Assembly: GCA_014800795.1 (NCBI GenBank)
Contig: JAAVFL010000034.1
Coordinates: 36,285-100,284, forward strand
Length of the DNA: 64,000 nt
Direction: 5' to 3'
DNA from: Bacteroidales bacterium
GTDB taxonomy: Bacteria; Bacteroidota; Bacteroidia; Bacteroidales; Muribaculaceae
Shown here: positions 8,694 through 17,068 of the stretch, one piece after another
Position numbering within the stretch: the stretch's first letter is position 1
Layout: each line of letters starts with the position of its first letter
Position numbers and translations under genes: made by a program
Notes under the pieces: generated by a model
Told to the model about the DNA's origin: nothing
Database searches by the model: none
The model's input: the letters and a program-made list of their open reading frames with translations, nothing else

Positions 8694-9164
8694 TCAGATG
8701 GAGATCTGCTCGATTTCAAATTTCATAAGACCTGCGGGCACCCGTATCTCTACGATATCGCCTACTTTGTGGCCGAGCAGACCTTTGGCGATAGGGGTGG
8801 AAGCACCGATTTTCTTCTCGCGGAGGTTGGCTTCCGAATCTGCCACGATAGTGTATTCCACACTCATGCCGTTGGCGGTGTTTTTGATTTTTACTTTCGA
8901 GAGTATGTTTACTTCATCGGCATTCAGTTTTGTCTCGTCGATAAGGCGGGCGTTGGCCACGAGGTCCTTCAGCTTGGCGATTCTCATCTCAAGCATGCCC
9001 TGAGCCTCTTTTGCGGCGTCATATTCCGAATTTTCCGAAAGGTCGCCTTTATCGCGCGCCTCGGCTATGGCTGCTGAGATGCGGGGACGTTCTACGCTTT
9101 CCAGATAGGCTATCTCTTCCATCTTTTTCTTGTAGCCTTCCTTTGTCATATAAGTTAAAGCCAT
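8694..9164 (-). CDS. greA: Transcription elongation factor GreA
   Basis: 156 residues, normal for GreA, which rescues backtracked RNA polymerase by stimulating transcript cleavage. The N-terminal coiled coil carries the acidic tip GDLSENSEYDAAKEAQ, and the C-terminal FKBP-like domain includes the TPIAKGLLGHKVGD stretch. It has its own consensus promoter at 9304-9335 and probably leads the run greA-hit-lipoprotein-glycosyltransferases. Confidence 0.97.
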   Translation of the reverse strand: MALTYMTKEGYKKKMEEIAYLESVERPRISAAIAEARDKGDLSENSEYDAAKEAQGMLEMRIAKLKDLVANARLIDETKLNADEVNILSKVKIKNTANGMSVEYTIVADSEANLREKKIGASTPIAKGLLGHKVGDIVEIRVPAGLMKFEIEQISI

Positions 9165-9303
9165 GATATTTAGTTGTTTTAGGGTTTGCGTTTGTGTAGT
9201 TCTGTTTTTTTATTGTGTGACAAAAAAGATAGCGCCTCGCCCGGTTTTATGTACTGGGGAGACCCTAAAATCATTTTGTTCGCAATTTTCTCTTTTCTGA
9301 CAG

Positions 9304-9335
9304 CAAAGTTAGTGAATTTTTTTCTAATTCCCAAA
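9304..9335 (-). promoter_or_regulatory. Promoter of greA
   Basis: On the minus strand TTTG (9335-9332), 20 bases, then TAACTTTG (9311-9304): a full match to the Bacteroidetes -33/-7 consensus. The leader to the greA start would be about 130 bases. Confidence 0.75.
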
Positions 9336-9387
9336 TCCGAAGCCCGCGATTCCCGGCTGTTGATTTTTAAAGATGAAAAATAATGAG

Positions 9388-9395
9388 TAACTTCG
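9388..9395 (+). promoter_or_regulatory. Possible -7 box of prfB
   Basis: TAACTTCG is one mismatch from TAnnTTTG, 27 bases before the prfB ATG. No -33 box is found at the right spacing. Confidence 0.35.
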
Positions 9396-9422
9396 CGGTC
9401 AGAAAAGAAACAGCAATAATAT

Positions 9423-10544
9423 ATGATTACACAGGAACAACTCAAGGAGGCGGTAGAACGCAAGGACGCCCTGAGAAAGTATCTTGACGTTGACAACAAG
9501 AAAATACAGATAGAGGAAGAGGAACTCCGCACCCATGTGCCCGACTTCTGGGAACACCCTAAGGAGGCTCAGGCCCAGATGAAGAAAATCAAGGATCTGC
9601 AGGCGTGGGTCAACGGCTATCACGAGGTGGAGACAGCGGTCGACGAGCTTGCCAACGGCTGGGATTTCTACAAGGAAGAGCTTCTTGAGGAGGCTGAGCT
9701 CGATGCGCTCTATGCCGATGCGATGGCGAAGATCGAGGGGCTTGAGCTGCGCAACATGCTCCGTCGCGAGGAGGATCACATGGGCGTGGTGCTCAAGATC
9801 AACTCCGGTGCCGGAGGTACGGAAAGTCAGGACTGGGCTTCGATGCTTATGCGCATGTATCTGCGTTATTGCGAAAAACATGGCTACAAGACCTCGATCG
9901 CCAACCTTCTCGATGGCGACGAAGCAGGCATAAAATCATGTACGATCAACGTCGAGGGCGACTTCGCCTACGGATATCTGAAGAGTGAGAACGGCGTTCA
10001 CCGTCTTGTCCGTGTATCTCCCTACAACGCGCAGGGTAAGCGTATGACTTCGTTCGCATCCGTGTTCGTGACACCTCTTGTCGACGACACTATCGAGGTG
10101 AAGATCGAGCCTGCTCTGATGTCGTGGGATACGTTCCGAAGCGGCGGTGCAGGAGGTCAGAATGTCAACAAAGTGGAATCGGGTGTTCGTCTCCGCTATC
10201 AGTACACCGACCCTTATACCGGTGAGAAAGAGGAGATACTTATCGAGAATACCGAGACACGCGACCAGCCTAAGAATCGCGAGAACGCCCTGCGCCACCT
10301 CCGTTCAATCCTTTATGAGAAAGAGATGAACCATCGCCTCGAGGAGCAGGCGAAAGTTGAAGCCGGAAAGATGAAAATCGAGTGGGGATCGCAGATACGC
10401 AGCTATGTGTTCGACGACCGCCGCGTGAAAGATCACCGCACCGGTTTCCAGACCTCCGACGTCAACGCCGTGATGGATGGCGATCTCGACGGCTTCATCA
10501 AGGCATACCTCATGGAGTTCGCCGGCACCGATGCCGAAAAGTAA
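9423..10544 (+). CDS. prfB: Peptide chain release factor 2, single continuous frame
   Basis: 373-residue RF2, which ends translation at UGA and UAA. The catalytic loop is RSGGAGGQNVNKVES (GGQ). The stop-recognition tripeptide, SPF in E. coli, is SPY here (RVSPYNAQG). Most bacteria make RF2 through a programmed +1 frameshift at CTT-TGA-C. Here the matching place reads TAT CTT GAC (CTT at 9483-9485): one T is absent and the frame runs through, so autoregulation by frameshifting is lost. The start at 9423 aligns with the normal RF2 N-terminus. It is divergent from greA. Confidence 0.96.
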   Translation: MITQEQLKEAVERKDALRKYLDVDNKKIQIEEEELRTHVPDFWEHPKEAQAQMKKIKDLQAWVNGYHEVETAVDELANGWDFYKEELLEEAELDALYADAMAKIEGLELRNMLRREEDHMGVVLKINSGAGGTESQDWASMLMRMYLRYCEKHGYKTSIANLLDGDEAGIKSCTINVEGDFAYGYLKSENGVHRLVRVSPYNAQGKRMTSFASVFVTPLVDDTIEVKIEPALMSWDTFRSGGAGGQNVNKVESGVRLRYQYTDPYTGEKEEILIENTETRDQPKNRENALRHLRSILYEKEMNHRLEEQAKVEAGKMKIEWGSQIRSYVFDDRRVKDHRTGFQTSDVNAVMDGDLDGFIKAYLMEFAGTDAEK

Positions 10545-10553
10545 CTTCCCCAA

Positions 10554-10615
10554 CTCCTGATACAGCAACAGCTCCCCGGTGGAATGACACCGGGGAGCTG
10601 TTGCTGTATCAGGAG
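10554..10615. terminator. Perfect 28-bp hairpin between convergent genes
   Basis: A 28-base arm (10554-10581) is repeated without mismatch as its reverse complement at 10588-10615 around a 6-base loop. It lies between the converging prfB and CBM9 genes and probably ends or protects both transcripts. Neither side is followed directly by a T-run, so it may act as an RNA stabiliser or boundary rather than as a classical terminator. Confidence 0.65.
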
Positions 10616-10628
10616 CGTAAGAATGTTT

Positions 10629-11273
10629 TTAAGAAAGGAAGCGGAGCAGACCGAAGGAGGCGGGGAGGTGGAAGTTTGGCACCAGGGAGATTACCGGATT
10701 CCAGCTCAGGAAGTGGGGCGTGGCGAGCAGATCGCCGCATTTGTAGAAGTTGGCGCGCAACTCCTTGCCGCTGAGATCGGAAATACCGAAGATTTCCGCG
10801 GGGACAATCAGTGATACAACCCATACTTCCGGCGCCTCGCGCTCTGGAAAGGGCTTGCGCCCGAGGGTGGTGTGGCGGTCAATGGCTGCCAGATGTTCGG
10901 GCGATAGGGGAGTACGGTGCCCGCGGTCAGGGCCGGAGGCCACCAGCAGTGTGCCGGCGCAGTTGCATTCCACATTTACGTACCCATTCCCGTCGGGCCG
11001 CTCCATGAAAAATTCCACACACGAATCTTCCCACACACGTCCGTTGTCGGCAGCGGCAACAGCGCGCACTGTAGGTTCGCTTACGCGGAACTGCACCACG
11101 ATATTGTCGCCCGTGTGGGCGATGCGGAAACGCACATCGGGCATGAAGGGATATGTCTCCTCCCAGTTCACACAGTCGATGGCGTGAAACTCCACGCCTG
11201 CGGCGTCAAGCGCCGGGGCTGCGTCGGCCGCCCCTTCAGGAGCGATAATTCTTTTCACTTCGATGGTTCGCAT
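10629..11273 (-). CDS. Carbohydrate-binding family 9-like protein
   Basis: 214 residues resembling the CBM9-like beta-sandwich found in Bacteroidetes carbohydrate clusters. Visible landmarks are VRFRIAHTGDNIVVQFRVSEP, VWEDSCVEFFMERPDGNGYVNVECNCAGT and the end LSWNPVISLVPNFHLPASFG. It has no signal peptide, so the protein may be cytoplasmic. Its start overlaps the upstream kinase gene by 19 bases, indicating coupling in a GH29-kinase-CBM9 operon. The ligand is unknown. Confidence 0.8.
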   Translation of the reverse strand: MRTIEVKRIIAPEGAADAAPALDAAGVEFHAIDCVNWEETYPFMPDVRFRIAHTGDNIVVQFRVSEPTVRAVAAADNGRVWEDSCVEFFMERPDGNGYVNVECNCAGTLLVASGPDRGHRTPLSPEHLAAIDRHTTLGRKPFPEREAPEVWVVSLIVPAEIFGISDLSGKELRANFYKCGDLLATPHFLSWNPVISLVPNFHLPASFGLLRFLS

Positions 11274-12352
11274 AGACTGGCTATATATTGTGCCATCTCG
11301 CCGCGCTTCTCTTCGGCGCTCTGCAGCAACCGGAACTGGGCGCGGGCACGCACGAGGTTATGATCAGGATAAGCGACCTTGTAGTATGTGTCGCCGTTGA
11401 GGTAGTCGGTCAGGAATCGCACGGCCTGCATGTAAGGGAAAAGTGTGGCGGCGTAGGGTAGCATGCTTTTCTCCGTAGGGGTAAGGAAAGTAGCTGTTTT
11501 CAGATACCCTTCGGCAAACGCGCGGAAGATATTCATGTCGAATCCCACTGTCGACAGATCTGAGGCATCCTCGGCTCCGGTATTGGCGGCTGTACGCAGG
11601 AAGTCACCGAAATCGGAGAAGACGAACGATGGCATCACCGTGTCGAGATCTATCACGCACAGAACGTTTCCGTCGCGGTCGAAAAGTATATTGTTGAGTT
11701 TTGTATCGCAGTGGCAGATCCGCTTCGGAAGTTCTCCACGGCGGTGCATACGCTCGGCCTCGGTCATGGCTTCTCCGCGGTCGAGCAGCTCGTCGATGAG
11801 GTCGCGCACGCCTTCGGCGCGTCCGGCGCGGTCGGCAGCTATCGCTTCCTCGAATTGCCGGAGCCTCAGCTCCATGTCGTGAAAGCCCGGAATCGTCTCT
11901 CCCAAGGGTATCTGGATGTCGGCAAGCATCGCCTCGAATTCTCCGAATGCCTCTCCCGTTATTCGGGCGCCCTCTGCGTCGAGCGTCTCACGGGTGACAC
12001 TGTCAGGTATGTAGTCCATCACGCGCCAGTATGTATCGCCGTCGCGCAGATAGCTTTTACCTGTTTCCGCCACAGGCAGGAATTTAAGCGAGCGGCGCTC
12101 CGTATCCCTGCATCCGGCTTCATCAAGCTTGTGCCGTATATGGGCCGTCACGCAGTCGATATTGTGTTGCAGCAGGTCCACATCCTTGAAAATGGCGTTG
12201 TTGATCCGCTGCATCACATATTTCTTACCATCGGCTGAGGTTGCGATATATGTGTCGTTGATAAGTCCGTTCCCTAAAGGACGGATATCGTTGGGGGCAG
12301 CCTCCACGCCGAACTGCGCGGCTACCCGGGCGAGTGTCTCTTGGTCTGTCAT
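11255..12352 (-). CDS. Phosphotransferase-family sugar kinase, NahK-like
   Basis: 365-residue aminoglycoside-phosphotransferase-fold protein. The catalytic loop is ICHCDTKLNNILFD and the metal-binding segment is VLCVIDLDTVMPS. These, together with YVMQRINNAIFKDVDLL near the N-terminus, resemble N-acetylhexosamine 1-kinases that feed hexosamine salvage. Relatives in Bacteroides have sometimes been labelled mucin-desulfating sulfatase, but the sequence is that of a kinase. It lies 12 bases after a GH29 fucosidase gene, so it may phosphorylate a sugar freed from host glycans. The exact substrate is inference. Confidence 0.82.
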   Translation of the reverse strand: MTDQETLARVAAQFGVEAAPNDIRPLGNGLINDTYIATSADGKKYVMQRINNAIFKDVDLLQHNIDCVTAHIRHKLDEAGCRDTERRSLKFLPVAETGKSYLRDGDTYWRVMDYIPDSVTRETLDAEGARITGEAFGEFEAMLADIQIPLGETIPGFHDMELRLRQFEEAIAADRAGRAEGVRDLIDELLDRGEAMTEAERMHRRGELPKRICHCDTKLNNILFDRDGNVLCVIDLDTVMPSFVFSDFGDFLRTAANTGAEDASDLSTVGFDMNIFRAFAEGYLKTATFLTPTEKSMLPYAATLFPYMQAVRFLTDYLNGDTYYKVAYPDHNLVRARAQFRLLQSAEEKRGEMAQYIASLCEPSK

Positions 12353-12364
12353 GGTTCTATGTTT

Positions 12365-13699
12365 TTATCGGGCTGCGGTCTGCAGCTCAATAATATAATC
12401 GTGTGTGTCAGCGGGAAGTTCATTCAGATGTAGTGTTACGCCGCTTCCGTCGCTGTTGCGGGTGAATTTTACCTTCGAACGGTCGTCGAATGCAACTGCA
12501 CTCTTAACCTTGGCAGTCACAGGAATATTTATCTCGGTTGACGATGGATTGAGCAGGTGAATGAACAGGCGGTCACCCTTGCGTGTGGCCGCCCCCCATT
12601 CCTGCGGAGGAAAATCGCCGGCTGTGGTGGCGTAGAATGTTTCTCCGTATTTCCTGAGCCACGACCCTACTTCGCTCAGACGTTCCAGGCCCACGGCCGG
12701 CAGTTCGCCGTTAGGTTGCGGACCCATGTTCAGGAGCAAATTGGCACCCTTTCCGGCGGCATTTACCAGATAATGGATCAGTTCACGTGTGCTTTTGTAA
12801 TTCTGGTCATTGACGCGGTAGCCCCATGAGCCATTGAAAGTCTCACAGGTTTCGAGAGGTAAGCGGCTCACCTCCTGACCTGAAAACCCTGCCTTGTTTT
12901 CTCCGGGCAGATCGCGCTCGAAAATCTGGTAATCTTCTCCCGATACCGGAGTCCAGTGGTGATTGTTGGCTATCAGACATGCCGGCTGTAGCGAATGGAT
13001 CAGATCATACTGCTTCTCGAGTTCCCAGTTGAAGAGTTCCGGATCCTCGTCGTGGTCCCAGCAACCGTCGAACCATATCGACCCTATTTCGCCGTAGTTG
13101 GTCAGAAGCTCTGTGAGCTGACTGTTCATGAAATTGTAGTATGAAGTCCAGTCTCCTTTTGAATGGTCGCGCCCTGTTTCACGTCCGGTGCGCCCTATCG
13201 GATAATCCTCGCGGCTCCAGTCGAGATGAGAGTAGTACAGGTGAAGTTTAATGCCGTGGCGATGGCAGGCGTCGGCCAGTTCTTTCACTATGTCGCGCCC
13301 GTAGGGAGTGGCGTCAACAATGTTGAAAGGTGATTGCCGGGTATGGAACATGGAGAATCCGTCGTGATGGCGCGATGTGAAGCATACATATTTCGCTCCG
13401 GCATCCTTTATGGCTTTCACCCATTTGTCTGCATCGAAGTCCGCAGGATAAAAACCGCGTGCGGCTTTTGCATATTCGTCTGCAGCCAGACCGTCCTGCA
13501 GATACCATTCTCCCTGTCCGAACATGCTGTATATTCCCCAGTGAATGAAGATTCCGAAACCGCTGTCGACGAATTCCTGACGGGCTTTCATATTATCGTC
13601 GGAGGGTACGTATTCCCGGTCGGTGCGTACGGTATCGGCCGTGGCGGTAAGGGCTGCGGCGGCCGTGGCAGCACACGCCATTAGTTTCATTAATTTCAT
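12365..13699 (-). CDS. Secreted GH29 alpha-L-fucosidase
   Basis: 444-residue exported glycoside hydrolase. Residues 1-22 form a signal peptide (MKLMKLMACAATAAAALTATA). The (beta/alpha)8 domain shows FIHWGIYS, FTSRHHDGFSMF and IGSIWFDGCWDHD with the likely nucleophile Asp211. A short C-terminal beta domain follows. It removes terminal alpha-fucose from glycans in the periplasm or outside the cell. It is the first gene of an operon with a sugar kinase and a CBM9 protein. A TATATTTG box lies at 13775-13782 upstream. Confidence 0.94.
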   Translation of the reverse strand: MKLMKLMACAATAAAALTATADTVRTDREYVPSDDNMKARQEFVDSGFGIFIHWGIYSMFGQGEWYLQDGLAADEYAKAARGFYPADFDADKWVKAIKDAGAKYVCFTSRHHDGFSMFHTRQSPFNIVDATPYGRDIVKELADACHRHGIKLHLYYSHLDWSREDYPIGRTGRETGRDHSKGDWTSYYNFMNSQLTELLTNYGEIGSIWFDGCWDHDEDPELFNWELEKQYDLIHSLQPACLIANNHHWTPVSGEDYQIFERDLPGENKAGFSGQEVSRLPLETCETFNGSWGYRVNDQNYKSTRELIHYLVNAAGKGANLLLNMGPQPNGELPAVGLERLSEVGSWLRKYGETFYATTAGDFPPQEWGAATRKGDRLFIHLLNPSSTEINIPVTAKVKSAVAFDDRSKVKFTRNSDGSGVTLHLNELPADTHDYIIELQTAAR

Positions 13700-13774
13700 G
13701 GTTCAGATATTTATAGTTTGAAGCAGATTGTGACATGACATCATGTGAAGTGAGGAAGTCATACTATCGCAGTG

Positions 13775-13782
13775 CAAATATA
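13775..13782 (-). promoter_or_regulatory. -7 box upstream of the fucosidase operon
   Basis: TATATTTG on the minus strand matches TAnnTTTG. No good -33 box is seen. The leader would be about 70 bases. Confidence 0.45.
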
Positions 13783-14109
13783 AATATTTAATTCTAAACC
13801 GGAAACTCCGTTTTATGGAAAGTTAACCGCCGGACTCCTCGACGGGGTCCGGCGGCTGATAGTCTGAAAAACTGAAGTCTGCGGAAGATCTGTTTTTTTT
13901 ATAGGTTTTGAAGCGAAGTAGCTTCCGCAGCTATGTAATCTATTGCTTTATTATCTATACGCAACTTTTGACTGCCTGCGGGACGGAAGGTTTAATCGCC
14001 CCTGAAAAATTTTTGAGGCACCTCTGTTAATTAAGGTTAATTGCATATAGAGCTTTTATATATCAATTATATTTTTTGTAACTTGCACACAAGTAACAGC
14101 GATAACATC
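13783..14109. other. Divergent intergenic region with two inverted repeats
   Basis: No gene is seen. CCGCCGGAC (13827-13835) pairs with GTCCGGCGG (13847-13855), and CTGCGGAAG (13879-13887) pairs with CTTCCGCAG (13922-13930) over a longer loop holding a T8 run. Neither stem has a T-run directly after it. They may be leader structures or operator sites for the two divergent transcripts. Confidence 0.5.
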
Positions 14110-15606
14110 ATGAAGCAATTCCACGCAATTTCCCGGCGTTTTCTGCAAGCAGCTTTCATCGCGGCAGTTTCCCTTGTGTTTTCCGTTCCTGCCGGCGCAC
14201 GTAAGCTTGATATCGACACACGTCCGTATGAACTGCCGGTTTTTCCGGGAAGTCTCGGCAACGGCATCACACGATTTGTGAGTCACAACTTCCGCTATCC
14301 TATGGAAGCATGGCAGCAGCAGAGACTAAGTGCCCTCTCCATCCATGCTCTCGTGCGCGTGAATGGCAAGATCGAGACTTTCGAGATCACAACACCGGTG
14401 GAACTTCATCCGGCTCTTTACGATGAGGTGAGACGTGTGATAGAAAAGATGGAATGGTATCCGGCTATCAACCGCAACGGACGCAAGGTAAACGCATACG
14501 TCGACTTTCACTTTCCGCTTGTAAGGGAAACTACAGATTTCTCCACACCAATACCATACGGTATGGAAAAATATGCGCGCTCGGCTGCAAAACTCGCCAG
14601 GAAACTCAATCGTCTCGGAGCGATGGATAAGCCTGTGGATATGCAGAAAGTTGTTACCGAAATAGGTGGGGCTGCCGAACTGTTTCCCACTATACCTGAG
14701 TTTCAAAGTGCCAATTCACGTCTTCTTGCCTCAGCAAATCTCGGTTCCATAGCCGTTGAGACAGCCGATTCGGCTCTGGTATGGTATCATGTCGCAAATA
14801 CGAAGGAGTTTGAAAAAACTTCGGACGATCCGTTCAGCCTTGTAAACGAGACGGAAACCGAATACGGCACCAATTTCAGCGGTCGTGCGGAACTATGGCT
14901 CGCAACAATACGCGCCGCCCTCCACGCCGTATACCCGTCGGCTGCCTCTGAAACTGCCTTTACCGATGCGCTGGCTCTCGCTGATCTCCGTTCGGTCGAC
15001 GGCCGCCTGCGCCCGTGGAACGACCTGAAAGAACGTCAAATAATCGAGAAACGCGTAGAGCGTCTCAAGCGCGATCTCGTCAGCGAGTGGAGTAACGGAA
15101 GTATACGGCTCGACGAAAACACTGCCGGATGGATGAAAGTGGCCAACAACATGAGTGTCGATGAACTTGCCGACTATGCTACTTATTGGTCCGACCGCGG
15201 AAGCATCAAGCCCGGCGCTCAGGTAATTCAGCTCGCATCGCAGATTCAGCGTGAGAAAAAGAAACTATGGAATCTTCAGCAGTCAACCCCGAAAGAACTT
15301 CAGAGTATTCTCGGCCTCAAGGCTCTTATCACATGGTTTCGCAGCGGCGACGCAGGTTTTCACTCCTTTATAGCCGATATGCTTGCTTCCGGCAATCTGT
15401 CGGACGATGAAACCGTATATCTCCGCCAGCTTGAGAATACCTTCGATAGTCATTCTGCCACACTCGCCGACCGATATGCTTCCATACAGTCAATATCATG
15501 TCTTGTGCCCCCGGCTTCATTCACTTCCGATGAGCGGAAAGCATTTTATGCCCGCCGTGATGCCTTGGAGGAAATATTTCCGTTGAAGTGGTTAGCGGGA
15601 GAGTAG
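14110..15606 (+). CDS. Exported protein with a TonB C-terminal-like domain and unknown C-terminal region
   Basis: 498 residues from the ATG at 14110, chosen because it gives a clear signal peptide (MKQFHAISRRFLQAAFIAAVSLVFSVPAGA); the frame is open further upstream but lacks such a start. Residues about 42-142 resemble the TonB C-terminal domain: RYPMEAWQQQRLSALSIHALVRV followed by WYPAINRNGRKVNAYVDFHFP. The remaining 350 residues are mostly helical and charged and are not recognised. There is no N-terminal anchor or proline-rich spacer, so it is not a working TonB; it may be a free periplasmic protein that meets TonB-dependent receptors. No operon partner is seen. Confidence 0.75.
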   Translation: MKQFHAISRRFLQAAFIAAVSLVFSVPAGARKLDIDTRPYELPVFPGSLGNGITRFVSHNFRYPMEAWQQQRLSALSIHALVRVNGKIETFEITTPVELHPALYDEVRRVIEKMEWYPAINRNGRKVNAYVDFHFPLVRETTDFSTPIPYGMEKYARSAAKLARKLNRLGAMDKPVDMQKVVTEIGGAAELFPTIPEFQSANSRLLASANLGSIAVETADSALVWYHVANTKEFEKTSDDPFSLVNETETEYGTNFSGRAELWLATIRAALHAVYPSAASETAFTDALALADLRSVDGRLRPWNDLKERQIIEKRVERLKRDLVSEWSNGSIRLDENTAGWMKVANNMSVDELADYATYWSDRGSIKPGAQVIQLASQIQREKKKLWNLQQSTPKELQSILGLKALITWFRSGDAGFHSFIADMLASGNLSDDETVYLRQLENTFDSHSATLADRYASIQSISCLVPPASFTSDERKAFYARRDALEEIFPLKWLAGE

Positions 15607-15640
15607 AGCTGAAGCTATTGGAGCGCGGTGGCGTGTGAAG

Positions 15641-16081
15641 CTAAAATCCGGGGCAATCCGTTGAAGCAAGCTCCCGGTGTTTCCGGACAGTAGCCTCCGG
15701 ATACCGTTCCCGTAGTTTCCCGACAAGGAGATCAAGAGCTTCCCGTTGTGCCGGGGTCCGTGTATCTTTCGAACGCAGCTCCCCGTCTGCACCTCCGACA
15801 TAGCATATCCCGATGGAGCGCTTGTTATACCCCAGGCAATGCGCTCCGGCCATGCTTAGCGGCCGCCCGGCTTCAACAGTGCCGTCGAGCCGCACAACGA
15901 AATGATAGCCTATGTCGGCGAATTTCCTGTCGTGCATGTGCCATCTCCGGATATCCGCAGCCGAAACATCGCGCCCTTCCGGCGTAGCGCTGCAGTGGAG
16001 AACAATAAGATCTATCTTCCGCCCGCAGGTTAAATCGAGACGATTGATACCTTCCATGATTCTTTGTGTGATCCCATTCAT
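15641..16081 (-). CDS. Small N-acetylmuramoyl-L-alanine amidase (amidase_2 type)
   Basis: 146 residues from the ATG at 16081. The start is placed there because a TAATTTTG promoter box (16145-16152) lies inside any longer reading. The domain shows IDLIVLHCSATPEG, IGYHFVVRLDGTVEAGRP, GAHCLGYNKRSIGICYVGG and a C-terminal RKHRELASTDCPGF, covering the zinc ligands of amidase_2 enzymes that cut peptidoglycan or act as phage lysins. It has no signal peptide. It is usual for such lysin-like amidases to lie singly in Bacteroidales chromosomes; no other phage gene is near. It converges on the preceding gene. Confidence 0.85.
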   Translation of the reverse strand: MNGITQRIMEGINRLDLTCGRKIDLIVLHCSATPEGRDVSAADIRRWHMHDRKFADIGYHFVVRLDGTVEAGRPLSMAGAHCLGYNKRSIGICYVGGADGELRSKDTRTPAQREALDLLVGKLRERYPEATVRKHRELASTDCPGF

Positions 16082-16144
16082 AGTGTAAAGTGTTCTAATG
16101 TATACAGAGACACCCCTGTGGAGTGCCAGCTTCCTTTCCGGCTG

Positions 16145-16152
16145 CAAAATTA
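16145..16152 (-). promoter_or_regulatory. -7 box of the amidase gene
   Basis: TAATTTTG on the minus strand, about 63 bases before the chosen ATG. No clear -33 box. Confidence 0.45.
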
Positions 16153-16263
16153 TTGCCATCAGGGGGTGTGAGGGCGCCTTAAAAATACAAAAAATCGCTG
16201 TCCCTACTTAAACTATCGGTAACTCTATCCGTCCTATTTTACAGATTTAAATATACCACAGTT

Positions 16264-16956
16264 ATGAAATCAAACAGCACCACAATCATTGCCGCGCTGC
16301 TCATTGCCGCCGGCATTTTCTGCCTCGGGCTCTTCATCCGCTCGGGTATCAACAACATGGCTTTCAGCGACCGGCAGGTGACGGTAAAAGGGCTCGCCGA
16401 GCGCGAAGTGGAGGCCAACAACGTCACGTGGCCTATCGCATACAGCGTGGCAGGCAACGATCTGATAGCCCTCTATGACCAGATGACCTCTTACAACGAA
16501 AAAATAATCACCTTCCTGACCTCAAACGGTATCGGACGCGAGGACATCACAATCGGTTCGCCAGATACATACAACGCTACCACAAACCGCTACTCATCCG
16601 ACAATTTCCGTTACAACTACTCGCTGAGCTGTACCGTTACGGTCAATACATCGAAAGTAAAGGAAGTGCAGGCGCTCATCAGTCGCCAGGCCGAACTGCT
16701 GAAAGAGGGCGTTCCATTCAGCAACAATTACATAAACTATCAGTACACGGCTCTGAACGACATCAAGCCCGCCATGATCGCCGAAGCCACGCAGAATGCC
16801 CGCGAGGCAGCAGCGCAGTTCGCACAGGATTCAGGTTCGCAGGTCGGCAAAATGAAGACAGCCAATCAGGGGCAATTCTCTATCGAGGACACCTCAAACC
16901 CGTCGGTAAAGAAAGTGCGCGTAGTCTCTACCATAGTTTACTACCTCGAAGACTGA
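16264..16956 (+). CDS. SIMPL domain (DUF541) protein
   Basis: 230 residues with one N-terminal membrane segment (TTIIAALLIAAGIFCLGLFI) and a SIMPL/DUF541 domain: DRQVTVKGLAEREVEANNVTWPI at its start, an internal ITIGSPDTYNATTNRY stretch, and KPAMIAEATQNAREAAAQFAQD followed by the C-terminal strand VRVVSTIVYYL. The bulk should face the periplasm. Family members have been tied to envelope stress, but the molecular role is not settled. It stands alone and ends in a bidirectional terminator shared with the convergent redox operon. Confidence 0.9.
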   Translation: MKSNSTTIIAALLIAAGIFCLGLFIRSGINNMAFSDRQVTVKGLAEREVEANNVTWPIAYSVAGNDLIALYDQMTSYNEKIITFLTSNGIGREDITIGSPDTYNATTNRYSSDNFRYNYSLSCTVTVNTSKVKEVQALISRQAELLKEGVPFSNNYINYQYTALNDIKPAMIAEATQNAREAAAQFAQDSGSQVGKMKTANQGQFSIEDTSNPSVKKVRVVSTIVYYLED

Positions 16957-17020
16957 TTCCACCCGTTCAGTCAGCATTTGGCTATTTTATGAAACCTCAT
17001 AGCGCATGACTATATAAAAA

Positions 17021-17050
17021 GCCCCGGATTTCCAAATGGAAATCCGGGGC
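17021..17050. terminator. Bidirectional terminator
   Basis: Perfect 13-bp stem GCCCCGGATTTCC / GGAAATCCGGGGC with loop aaat, flanked by AAAAA on the left and TTGGATTTTA on the right. It serves the convergent SIMPL gene and ECF-component operon. Confidence 0.85.
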
Positions 17051-17068
17051 TTGGATTTTAATTGCTGA

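Noticed and set aside
13827..13855. GC-rich hairpin as a terminator
   Set aside because: It lies upstream of both divergent genes and has no T-run on either side; recorded only as an inverted repeat.
15641..16081. Lysin-like amidase as sign of a prophage
   Set aside because: No capsid, tail, terminase, integrase or att-like repeat is near; single amidase genes of this type are common in Bacteroidales chromosomes.
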